Virus record (IMG/VR): IMGVR_UViG_3300011997_000007
Span: 1-37,981 of that record
DNA from: a virus
Length of the DNA stretch: 37,981 nucleotides
Direction: 5' to 3' (one strand)
Position numbers and translations under genes: made by a program. The notes under the pieces are model-generated. The model was not told the DNA's origin and did not search any database. It saw only the letters and a program-made list of their open reading frames with translations. Each line of letters begins with the position of its first letter. Positions within the stretch are counted from its first letter, which is position 1. Of this stretch, positions 29,707 through 36,580 are shown one piece after another.

Positions 29707-31260
29707 CTAGGCCCCGGACGGGCTGTTCGCGGCAGCGAACGGGTCAGGCACAGCCATACCCTGCTCTGCCCGGATCAGATCCGCCTCTTTCTTCACGTCG
29801 AGGGCGTCGAGGTCGGGCTGCATGATCCGCACCCGCGTCTCCGTGGACGCAGCCTGAGCGAGGGCCATGGCCTGCACCGACTGGGAACGCACCAGCAGCG
29901 GCTCACGCGCACCATCAGGCCACGACAGGTCAACATCCTCCGACACCACGGCCCCACTGTGGAACACCAACGCGTCCAGCTGCAGCAACGTCGTGGCCAG
30001 CGGGCCCAACGCCGCAGACCAGTGCCGGATCTTCGACCCGCGCGTCTGCAAGGAGTCCTTCTCCCGGGAGTGGATCTCTGTGGCTGTGGCCGCAACCTCA
30101 TCAGGCATCCCGAACGTCAACGGGGAGTAGCCCGTCGCACGCAGGACCTCACGCAACGCCGCGTTGATCACCCCAAGGTGCTGCTCGACCCGGATGTCGA
30201 ACTGCTGCGGGGTGATCTGCTTCACGTTCATGTCTGAGGGCGGCATCGACAGGGGTGTGAAGATCTCCTGGTCCGCGTCAAACGCGGCACCCATGCCCGC
30301 ACCAAGGTTCGTCAGCATGTACTCCGGGACCACCAGTCGGCCCTTACCCAACCGCAGGTCACGCATCAGCGAGGACCACGCCTCGTCAATGTCCTGCATC
30401 AACGGCTCAACCCCGCCGGCCAGGTCGGGCTTCCCCAGGTCGCACAGTTTGGCGTTGGTCCGCCACGCCGGCATCGGCCGCGCGTTCGGCACATACGCCG
30501 CCGTCAGACCCTTCACCCCGGTCGAAATGGCACCCTCAGCGTCAACCAGGGTCGCGTAGGCCTTGGTGTCTGGGTGGTCTTCCAACGGCTGCGGCGCGCC
30601 GAGTTTGTCGGCGGTGCCCTTGTACAGGCCGTGCAGGATCCGGCCCGGCTCGTGGCGCTCGAGGTGCCGCCACACGGCCTGCTCAGATGTGCCCTCCGGG
30701 ACGGCCAGCTTGTCCCAGAACGTCACCCCAACCAGGTGCCCCCACCGGAAGTCAGGGATGGCCCGGTCGGCGTCAACAATATCGAGCATCACATGGTCGG
30801 CAACCTCTGTGTCCCAGACCAGGCGCAGGTACACCCCACCCAGCCCGGCGGCGTAGAACGCGCCCTCCAACAGTGCGGAGTGTGTGCCGGGGGTGTTCAC
30901 GATCCGGTCAAGGCGGGTCTTCGCGGCATCGTTGCCTTGTCTGTCTGGGACGGTGAACATTGGCGGCGCAGCAAACAGCAGCTGGGAGCTCATCCGGCAC
31001 AGGTCTGCGGCGACGGGCAGGTGCCGGCGACGATCCACCAGCCCGGCCTGCGGCTTCCCCCAGAACGCACGACTCGCGAGCCCGAGAAGCCCGCCGGAGT
31101 ACTGCGACGGCCTGGCTTGCTGCTGCTGTGCCTGCCATCCACCGTAGACGGCGATCAAACCTGCAGGGTCGCCGACAACCCAGGCGTCCCATGTGGACAT
31201 TGCGGCCAGGGCTTGGTCGTACGGCTTCGGGGGCCAAGGTCCACCGGTGGGAAGGCTCAT
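29707..31260 (-). CDS. Portal protein
   Basis: A 517-residue protein (motifs GLLGLASRAFWGKPQAG, LRLVWDTEVADHVMLDIVDA, REVLRATGYSPLTFGMP, THSREK-like helix with EIHSREKDSL) of the SPP1 gp6-type portal family in siphophages. It forms the ring through which DNA is packaged. The start at 31260 overlaps the terminase stop (ATGA). An earlier in-frame ATG at 31311 lies inside the terminase gene and is not used. Confidence 0.92.
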   Translation of the reverse strand: MSLPTGGPWPPKPYDQALAAMSTWDAWVVGDPAGLIAVYGGWQAQQQQARPSQYSGGLLGLASRAFWGKPQAGLVDRRRHLPVAADLCRMSSQLLFAAPPMFTVPDRQGNDAAKTRLDRIVNTPGTHSALLEGAFYAAGLGGVYLRLVWDTEVADHVMLDIVDADRAIPDFRWGHLVGVTFWDKLAVPEGTSEQAVWRHLERHEPGRILHGLYKGTADKLGAPQPLEDHPDTKAYATLVDAEGAISTGVKGLTAAYVPNARPMPAWRTNAKLCDLGKPDLAGGVEPLMQDIDEAWSSLMRDLRLGKGRLVVPEYMLTNLGAGMGAAFDADQEIFTPLSMPPSDMNVKQITPQQFDIRVEQHLGVINAALREVLRATGYSPLTFGMPDEVAATATEIHSREKDSLQTRGSKIRHWSAALGPLATTLLQLDALVFHSGAVVSEDVDLSWPDGAREPLLVRSQSVQAMALAQAASTETRVRIMQPDLDALDVKKEADLIRAEQGMAVPDPFAAANSPSGA

Positions 31261-32543
31261 GCGGCAGCTCCCATCGGGGTCTCGGTCAGTAGGTGGATGC
31301 TGCCCGACCACAATGCTCGGGTCGAGAAGATGCTGTAACGCAACGCGTCGACCTCGTCGTCCTCCGACTTGACCGGCTTGTCCTCACCACGCAACGTGGC
31401 TTTCGGGTCCCACACGTATGCCGGGATCTGGTCGATCAGGTTTGTGCACCGGTCGGAGACCAACAGTCGGTCGGTGGCCAGCAGCGAGGAGATGGTGCGG
31501 ATCCCGTCCAGCACAGCATTGGAGGCGTTGGCGACGTTGCCCATGCCGTCGTAGAACAGCTGATGCTTGAACGACGCGGCGGCCGGGTCGACGAACACCC
31601 ACTCTGGGGCCCGCCATGCCGGCGGCTCCAGCCTGCCAAGCCATGCTCGCAGGTTCGCGGAGTGCTCACCGATGGTCATGTTCCCTGGCGCCCACTCGTC
31701 CAGGACGTACAGCCGGGCCGTCTCCGCTTTGTCGCGACCCAAACCCAGGAGCATCCCGCGGGTCAGGTGCGTGTCGCCGTAGTCCACACCCAGAGCCAGC
31801 ACCCGGTCCATCGTGGGCAGCGCCTTGTGGGCGATGACGTGCCGGGCAGGGTCCCACATGTCGAATATCGCGCCCGCGGCGATGACCCAGTCCCCGTCGA
31901 TGAACCGGCGCCGCCACAGGCCGACGAACTCGCGGTTGATCTGCGCCACATAGGCCGGGTCGAGGTGCTCGTTGTCGGACAGGCGGAACCGGAACACCCG
32001 GTAGCCGAGCTCGACCGCCCGGTCGATGACCTGCCGTTTCACGAAGTGAGCCGGACTGTCAGGGTTCGTGGTTGCGAAGATCTGCGCACCAGGGACGCGC
32101 AGGCGCCCGAGGAGCTGGACCCAGAAGTCCTCGTTGACCAGGGTGAGCTCGTCGACGTAGGCGCCGGCGCAGGTGAGCCCGCGCAGCACCATTTCGGAGC
32201 GGGCGTCGGACGCGCCGAGGATGTGGATGGTGCGGCCAAGGATCTTGGCGGTGTCCGCGCCGGCCGTGTACTGGGAGTGCATGGCGAGCGGACCGAACAG
32301 GGACACGTCAGCGAGGGGTCCGAAGACGTTCCTAGCGATGGACTGGCGGGTGCGTCCGACCACGACGAGTTCACCGGCCGGGGCGGTTGCGATGTAGATG
32401 AGCCAGCGGAGGAGGGATGCGACGGTTTTGCCGCCGGAGATTGACCCGGTGTAGAGGTTGACGCGGGCGTCGGCTTGGACGATGGAGCGGATCTGCATGG
32501 GCGACATGGGGGCCACGTCGACGGCTTGCAGGACGTCAGTCAT
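31257..32543 (-). CDS. terL: Terminase large subunit
   Basis: A 428-residue packaging motor and nuclease. Walker A is TGSISGGKTVAS near residue 36, Walker B is AYVDELTLV, and the nuclease half begins with LALGVDYGDT (first metal Asp), with VDPAAASFKHQL and DEVDALRYSIF carrying the later acidic residues. This is the PBSX/Terminase_3-like branch. The start at 32543 overlaps the upstream stop. Packaging type (cos or headful) cannot be told from this gene alone. Confidence 0.94.
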   Translation of the reverse strand: MTDVLQAVDVAPMSPMQIRSIVQADARVNLYTGSISGGKTVASLLRWLIYIATAPAGELVVVGRTRQSIARNVFGPLADVSLFGPLAMHSQYTAGADTAKILGRTIHILGASDARSEMVLRGLTCAGAYVDELTLVNEDFWVQLLGRLRVPGAQIFATTNPDSPAHFVKRQVIDRAVELGYRVFRFRLSDNEHLDPAYVAQINREFVGLWRRRFIDGDWVIAAGAIFDMWDPARHVIAHKALPTMDRVLALGVDYGDTHLTRGMLLGLGRDKAETARLYVLDEWAPGNMTIGEHSANLRAWLGRLEPPAWRAPEWVFVDPAAASFKHQLFYDGMGNVANASNAVLDGIRTISSLLATDRLLVSDRCTNLIDQIPAYVWDPKATLRGEDKPVKSEDDEVDALRYSIFSTRALWSGSIHLLTETPMGAAA

Positions 32544-32785
32544 CGCCGGTACCAGTTCAGCCAGATCACGTGCACGTCGGCCGGGATCGGCTCGTGCTTC
32601 GGCAGGCGTCCGCAGCGCAGTTGGTAGCGCTTCTGTTGGGCGTTCCTGCGCCGGTTGACCATCCGCATCGACGTGACCAGATACCGCGAGCCCGCGTCGG
32701 TTGCGATCCAGTCGCCAGCCATCGGGCACGGAGCGTCGGGCTGCATGTCGATGTAGAGACCGCACTGGCCGAGCACGTCAGTCAC
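32540..32785 (-). CDS. Small protein between terminase subunits
   Basis: An 81-residue basic protein (GLYIDMQPDAPCPMAGDWIA, RMVNRRRNAQQKRYQLRCGR) with a beta-like fold. The GTG start at 32783-32785 overlaps the terminase small gene by 8 bases. Its MTDVL start resembles that of the terminase, by chance or by duplication. Function unknown. Confidence 0.62.
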   Translation of the reverse strand: MTDVLGQCGLYIDMQPDAPCPMAGDWIATDAGSRYLVTSMRMVNRRRNAQQKRYQLRCGRLPKHEPIPADVHVIWLNWYRR

Positions 32786-33296
32786 TGGCAGGCTCCTCTT
32801 GCGGTGTGCGGAACGCCAACCCCATAGCCGCAGCCAAACCAGTCAGCATCGACTTCGCGTCGTCGTGGGAGGAGTCGGAGTCGTGCACGGCGATCTTCAA
32901 GGAGCGGTCGACCGCGATCGTCGCAGCCTGCATGATCTTCAGCTGGTCCACGAACGTCGGCTGCTCCAACTCGACCTCAGCGTACGTGTTGAGGCTCCCG
33001 CCGAAATTGAACGCCTTACACGGGGCAAACATCTGCCCGCGCAACCTCTGGACGTCGGCCAACAACCCCGCCTCGATGGCGGAGCGGACGGCCCGGTTGT
33101 CCGCAACCCGAGCCTCTGTGGCGACCTTCGTTTTGGATCGGTCCCAGGTCAGGCCCAACGTTTTGGCGTGGTCGCCGACACCACTACGGGAGCGGCCGAT
33201 CCGGGTCGCGCATTCACGCAGCGAGAGGCCCTGGGCGTGCAGGTCACGTAGCTGCTGGTCGAGCTCGGGGGTCCAGGTGCTTCGGGTGACGGCCAT
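32778..33296 (-). CDS. terS: Terminase small subunit
   Basis: A 172-residue protein. The N-terminus is a Myb/HTH-type domain (WTPELDQQLRDLHAQGLSLR, ECATRIGRSRSGVGDHAKTL) that would bind the packaging site. The second half (FVDQLKIMQAATIAVDRSLK) is helical for oligomer formation. It precedes terL with one small gene between. The assignment rests on domain plan and position. Confidence 0.78.
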   Translation of the reverse strand: MAVTRSTWTPELDQQLRDLHAQGLSLRECATRIGRSRSGVGDHAKTLGLTWDRSKTKVATEARVADNRAVRSAIEAGLLADVQRLRGQMFAPCKAFNFGGSLNTYAEVELEQPTFVDQLKIMQAATIAVDRSLKIAVHDSDSSHDDAKSMLTGLAAAMGLAFRTPQEEPASD

Positions 33297-33328
33297 CAGG
33301 TCACCTCACTGGGCACTGTCAGGAAGGG

Positions 33329-33481
33329 TCAGAAGGTGGTTTGGGCGATGTTCGTGCCGCACACGCAGGACATCCACGAGCAGCGCGGGTGAGTCTTCCA
33401 GTCGCAGTGGGGCTTCGCATGCTCGGCCAGGAGCCGGTCGCAGTTGGGGCAGCGCGGAGGGTACTTCCGTTCGGTCGGCAT
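33329..33481 (-). CDS. 50-residue zinc-finger-like protein, first gene of the late operon
   Basis: ATG at 33479-33481 with a strong GGGAGGAA ribosome site, and TGA at 33329-33331. It has CPNCDRLLAEH followed by CSWMSCVCG, which could bind zinc. It lies just after a terminator and before terS. Small proteins of this type are common before actinophage terminase genes. Role unknown. Confidence 0.65.
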   Translation of the reverse strand: MPTERKYPPRCPNCDRLLAEHAKPHCDWKTHPRCSWMSCVCGTNIAQTTF

Positions 33482-33537
33482 ACGTTCCTCCCAACATTGG
33501 AGCAACTGGGCGGAAACTGGGAGTTAGGGGCAAAGTG

Positions 33538-33571
33538 AAGGCCCGGGAGCGGGATGCTCGGACCGGGCCTT
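33538..33571 (-). terminator. Strong hairpin terminator between early/middle and late operons
   Basis: A perfect 9-base stem AAGGCCCGG / CCGGGCCTT with a 16-base loop. It lies about 50 bases after the last early gene and marks the border with the late packaging genes. Late transcription must start after it (33482-33537) or pass it by antitermination. No clear promoter was seen in that gap. Confidence 0.75.
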
Positions 33572-33622
33572 GGACATAACTACGTCCGTGTGATTCGATG
33601 ATGCAACCCATCAGGGCACAAG

Positions 33623-33841
33623 TCAACGATCAGCCCTCTTGCGCCCATTCCGGGCGTGTCGCATCAGGTACTCCGTCTCGTAGAACTCAGCCTCAATGAC
33701 GTGCAGGCGGCTGTGAAGCCACACGGCGGTCAGCTGGTCGCGGCGGATCCACGACCGGATCGTTTTTGGGTTGACCTGAAACTGGATCGCTGCCTCGTTG
33801 ATGGTCAACAGACCCACATCCTCCTCGTTCAGCGGGCTCAT
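33623..33841 (-). CDS. Helix-turn-helix protein at the end of the early operon
   Basis: A 72-residue protein with a MerR/excisionase-like HTH (LLTINEAAIQFQVNPKTIRSW) and a basic end (ARNGRKRADR). It overlaps the upstream stop (ATGA) and is the last gene before the terminator. It could control late genes, or be a second Xis-like factor. Confidence 0.72.
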   Translation of the reverse strand: MSPLNEEDVGLLTINEAAIQFQVNPKTIRSWIRRDQLTAVWLHSRLHVIEAEFYETEYLMRHARNGRKRADR

Positions 33842-34020
33842 GAATGGAACCCAATAGGTCTCGGCCTGTGATCCAGCTCAGCGGAGGAGTCACGGTCGTT
33901 GCCGGAGCGTTCGACCAGAGCGTCTAAGTCCGGGTGCTCGTGCTGCTCAGGGCGCTTGGGATCGTTGCGCTCGATGGCGACGGTGAGGCGGTGGTGTAGT
34001 AGCTCGAGGGTGAGTCTCAT
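33838..34020 (-). CDS. Small hypothetical protein
   Basis: A 60-residue hydrophilic protein (MRLTLELLHHRLTVAIERND, then an Asp/Glu/His-rich end). It overlaps both neighbours by 4 bases. Not recognised. Confidence 0.58.
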   Translation of the reverse strand: MRLTLELLHHRLTVAIERNDPKRPEQHEHPDLDALVERSGNDRDSSAELDHRPRPIGFHS

Positions 34021-34739
34021 CCGGCACGCACCTCGTCAGCGTGCGCCCGTGCCAGGAAGTCGTACTGGTCCCAGTACCAGGTCGCCCCGCACGCCTTGCA
34101 TTTCACCAGCTCCTTGCCGTCCTCACGTTGCAACGACTTCCGGTCGCAGACCATGCAAGCCCCGGGCAGTCGGTGCACAAGCCGGTCGCTGCCGGTGACC
34201 TGGACCAGGCGGCGGTTCATTCGCAGGACGTCGAACCCGATGGCCACGGCGTCAGGGCTGGACAGCAGCGGGGTCGCATGGCTGGTGAGGTAGTACACCG
34301 CGGACCCGAGGTCGCGCCAGGGACGTGGGCCTCGGCCGAGGTCGCCGATGCGGGCCCGCAGCGTGTCCTCAGTGTTGACGGCCCAGCGGATGATCTCGTC
34401 GGCCTGGTCCCACGCCGGCGAGTTCGTGGGCGGGACGATCGCGGCGCTGTGCGGTCCGGTGTTGACGTCCCTGCCGGTGTTGAGGGGGCCTGGGGTGAGG
34501 GTGGCGCAGAGGTCGGGGAAGCCGGCGATGGTGGTGGTGATGTGCGCCTGGCAGTCGCGACACCAGACGGGGGCGGCGGGGATCATGGGGACGCCGTGGT
34601 TGAGCAGCTCGACGCGCGGCCGGCGGTTGTGTGACTCGTCCCAGGCGACACGTTCGGCAGCGACCCAGGCGCGGTTGCAGTCGCCGGGGCACGCGTCGGT
34701 GTCGTCGGACGGGTGATCCTCGCCGCACAGGCAGGCCAT
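34017..34739 (-). CDS. Multi-zinc-site protein
   Basis: A 240-residue protein with three Cys groups: MACLCGEDH with CPGDC at the start, WCRDCQAH in the first third, and CMVCDRKSLQ with CKACGATWYW near the end. The last resembles a zinc ribbon joined to an HTH-like end (FLARAHADEVRAG). The ATG at 34739 was chosen because the Cys motif starts there. ATGs at 34751 and 34757 are possible. Similar proteins occur in actinophages and probably bind nucleic acid. Confidence 0.68.
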   Translation of the reverse strand: MACLCGEDHPSDDTDACPGDCNRAWVAAERVAWDESHNRRPRVELLNHGVPMIPAAPVWCRDCQAHITTTIAGFPDLCATLTPGPLNTGRDVNTGPHSAAIVPPTNSPAWDQADEIIRWAVNTEDTLRARIGDLGRGPRPWRDLGSAVYYLTSHATPLLSSPDAVAIGFDVLRMNRRLVQVTGSDRLVHRLPGACMVCDRKSLQREDGKELVKCKACGATWYWDQYDFLARAHADEVRAG

Positions 34740-34744
34740 GACGC

Positions 34745-35155
34745 TCACCATGGCCATTGGACGGGCGCGTCCCAGGTGTCTTCAGGGACTTCCCACAGCC
34801 CGAGTCGACCCCGCATCGGGATCGGGTCGATCGCGTGCGCGTTGGACAACTCCCAGTGCCACAATGCAGTCATCGCCCACGGTGAGCACGCGCCGTGGCA
34901 GGCGATGCCGTCGTGGATCGCGACGACGGTGACGATTCCAATGAGCGCACCCATCCGATCCGCGCACTGCTCGCGAGTGAGTCGGCTGTAGTGGCTGGCG
35001 TTGCCGTCGAACACTTTGCCGGCGTGGACGTTCAGCCGGAATGGCGTCTCAAGGCGCGGCTTCCAGACTCGGTTCTCGACGTCCTTGCGACCGAGGATGA
35101 TCTCAAACGCCCACGGCTGGCGGATGCTGAGCGTGTGGAGCCCACTGTCGCCCAT
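34745..35155 (-). CDS. ASCH-domain protein
   Basis: A 136-residue protein. LSIRQPWAFEIILGRKDVENR is the hallmark of the ASCH domain (PUA-like fold), which binds RNA or modified bases. Later parts (ALIGIVTVVAIHD, RGRLGLWEV) complete the barrel. The ATG at 35155 has GGAGG 8 bases before it; a GTG at 35158 is also possible. It could act on phage or host RNA, or on modified nucleotides. Confidence 0.82.
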   Translation of the reverse strand: MGDSGLHTLSIRQPWAFEIILGRKDVENRVWKPRLETPFRLNVHAGKVFDGNASHYSRLTREQCADRMGALIGIVTVVAIHDGIACHGACSPWAMTALWHWELSNAHAIDPIPMRGRLGLWEVPEDTWDAPVQWPW

Positions 35156-35400
35156 CACTCGCCCTCCTCGTCGCCGCGGATCGCACGGACAACAGCCACT
35201 ACCGCTTCGAGTGCCGCCTCAGCAGCTTTCCGCACGGGGCCATCGAGCAGCGCAGCAGCACACGAGATGGTGCAAGCGTCGAAACGCTGATACGTCGTGC
35301 CGATCGTGACCCACGCAGCGTTCTCACCGTTCTCATCGTCGCCGCGATCGTCCAACGCCAGACTGCTTCCGCAGTTGTCGCAGACGATGCCCTTGCTCAT
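35155..35400 (-). CDS. Small zinc-ribbon protein
   Basis: An 81-residue protein with CDNCGSSLAL near the start, a later Cys pair (DACTISC) and an Ala-rich acidic helix. The ATG shares a base with the stop of the tiny upstream gene (TGATG). Function unknown. Confidence 0.62.
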   Translation of the reverse strand: MSKGIVCDNCGSSLALDDRGDDENGENAAWVTIGTTYQRFDACTISCAAALLDGPVRKAAEAALEAVVAVVRAIRGDEEGE

Positions 35401-35498
35401 CACTCGCCCCTCTCGTTGCGTGGCTGCCCGAGCGCGTCAAGTAGGCGCTCGAAGGCTCGGGCGGCGTAGTCAGCCAGCAGCCACAGCAGGCGCCTCAC
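35400..35498 (-). CDS. 32-residue helical peptide
   Basis: GTG at 35496-35498 overlaps the upstream stop (GTGA), and the TGA overlaps the next ATG (TGATG). The product is one amphipathic helix (LLWLLADYAARAFERLLDAL). The double overlap in an operon of coupled genes supports a real gene despite its size. Confidence 0.55.
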   Translation of the reverse strand: MRRLLWLLADYAARAFERLLDALGQPRNERGE

Positions 35499-35878
35499 GA
35501 CGACGGCTCCAATGCGGCACGGATGTCGGCGATGCTCACGAACTTGTTGCTGTCCGTGTACCCGTTGCCGACTAGGCTGCTCTGCCAGCCATTGAGCAGC
35601 GCCCGGACACGCTCGATCGTCGCGTCACGCTCGTTGCGCTCATCCAACGTGCGGACGAACAGCAGGCCCACCCGGGCAACCTCAGCCTCGAGGTGTTGGA
35701 TCTCCAGCTGCGCCGCACCCAAAGCACCATGCACAGCCACCGCGTCACGCACCTGCACATGAGCCAGGCTCTGACACGGGCAACGACACGGCTCGTCCTT
35801 CACCACGTCCCACGCCTCACCAGTGCAGTTCTGATGCTTGCCCTGCTCACAGTCAGGGCACGATCGCTGCTCGCTCAC
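35495..35878 (-). CDS. Zinc-binding, coiled-coil hypothetical protein
   Basis: A 127-residue protein. The Cys-rich start (CPDCEQGKHQNC, CRCPC) is followed by a coiled coil (about 50-100) and a C-terminal helix. This composition is common in actinophage proteins of unknown role. It overlaps both neighbours by 4 bases. Confidence 0.63.
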   Translation of the reverse strand: MSEQRSCPDCEQGKHQNCTGEAWDVVKDEPCRCPCQSLAHVQVRDAVAVHGALGAAQLEIQHLEAEVARVGLLFVRTLDERNERDATIERVRALLNGWQSSLVGNGYTDSNKFVSIADIRAALEPSS

Positions 35879-36399
35879 GACGCCACCTCCCGCGCATAAG
35901 ACCCAGACCGGACGTCCGCGGTCAGGTTGTGCTGGTCTGCGGTGTAGACGGCGAGTGCGTAGGCGGCCCAGATGTCAGCCTTGAAGCCGTAGAACCAGCC
36001 AGGATCAGCCACAGTGCCTTTGCCGCGGTTGCGGACGCCTGACGCGAAGCGGTCGACCAGGGCTTGGGTGATGTTGGAGTCTTTGGCTTTGCTCGAGTGG
36101 CAGTGGTGGAGTTTGATGTCCTTGCGGTAGACCAGGTCGACGTTGGATGTGGCCTGGAAGAGCTCGAGGTAGCGGCCGATCCACACGCAGGTTTCGAAGA
36201 CTTCTTTGCCGACGGCCATTCCGTATGAGGCAATCATTTCAATGGAGACATTCTCTGTGATGTCGAAGTCGCCGTTGAAGATCTGGTTGCGAAGAGCGTA
36301 GTTGTTTATCTTGCCGATATTGAGTGGTCGGCAGGTTGCTTGGTCGATGAGGGCGTATCCGGATTCGATGTTTCCTGGGTCAATGGCGAGGATTCTCAT
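35875..36399 (-). CDS. RuvC-like Holliday junction resolvase
   Basis: A 174-residue RNase H-fold nuclease. ILAIDPGNIESGYALID carries the first catalytic Asp, VSIEMIASYG the Glu, and FKADIWAAYALAV the late Asp. Phage resolvases of this type cut branched DNA before packaging. The ATG at 36399 has AGGAAGGAC before it. The open frame runs upstream through the repeat cluster, but that part translates the repeats and has no ribosome site. G+C at the third position is lower than in neighbours, hinting at a different origin. Confidence 0.82.
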   Translation of the reverse strand: MRILAIDPGNIESGYALIDQATCRPLNIGKINNYALRNQIFNGDFDITENVSIEMIASYGMAVGKEVFETCVWIGRYLELFQATSNVDLVYRKDIKLHHCHSSKAKDSNITQALVDRFASGVRNRGKGTVADPGWFYGFKADIWAAYALAVYTADQHNLTADVRSGSYAREVAS

Positions 36400-36442
36400 G
36401 GTTGTCCTTCCTGGTCTGCTGGGTGGGGTCGAGCTGTTGAGT

Positions 36443-36572
36443 GGTTCCCTCGGTTGTGTGGTTCCCGGGAACCGGTGGTCACTGGTTCCGGTTCCCGTAG
36501 GGATGGGAACCGGGAACCAGTGCCTCCCTGACCCCTGAAAAGGAACCAGTGGGGAACCAGTGGGGAACCAGT
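36443..36572. repeat. GGAACC repeat cluster, candidate replication origin or operator
   Basis: Ten copies of GGTTCC/GGAACC lie in 130 bases: 36443, 36460, 36468, 36484, 36490, 36506, 36513, 36542, 36553 and 36564. Three GGAACCAGT copies at 36542, 36553 and 36564 are exactly 11 bases apart. GGTTCCCGGGAACC at 36460-36473 is a perfect palindrome. 36481-36521 forms a longer inverted repeat with ACTGGTTCC and GGAACCAGT at its ends. This gene-free region (36400-36580) lies between the helicase and the resolvase. Helically phased iterons next to dnaB suggest the phage origin. A multi-site operator is the alternative. Confidence 0.7.
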
Positions 36573-36580
36573 CGCGGGGG

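Noticed and set aside
31293-32444. A 383-codon plus-strand frame over terminase
   Set aside because: It is a shadow of terL, which has all motor and nuclease motifs on the minus strand.
33482-33622. A cos site near the terminase genes
   Set aside because: The gap is the right place, but no feature of cohesive ends can be shown from sequence alone.
33306-33626. A 106-codon minus-strand frame before terS
   Set aside because: It runs through the terminator hairpin. The 50-residue zinc-finger frame at 33329-33481 has a strong ribosome site and better composition.
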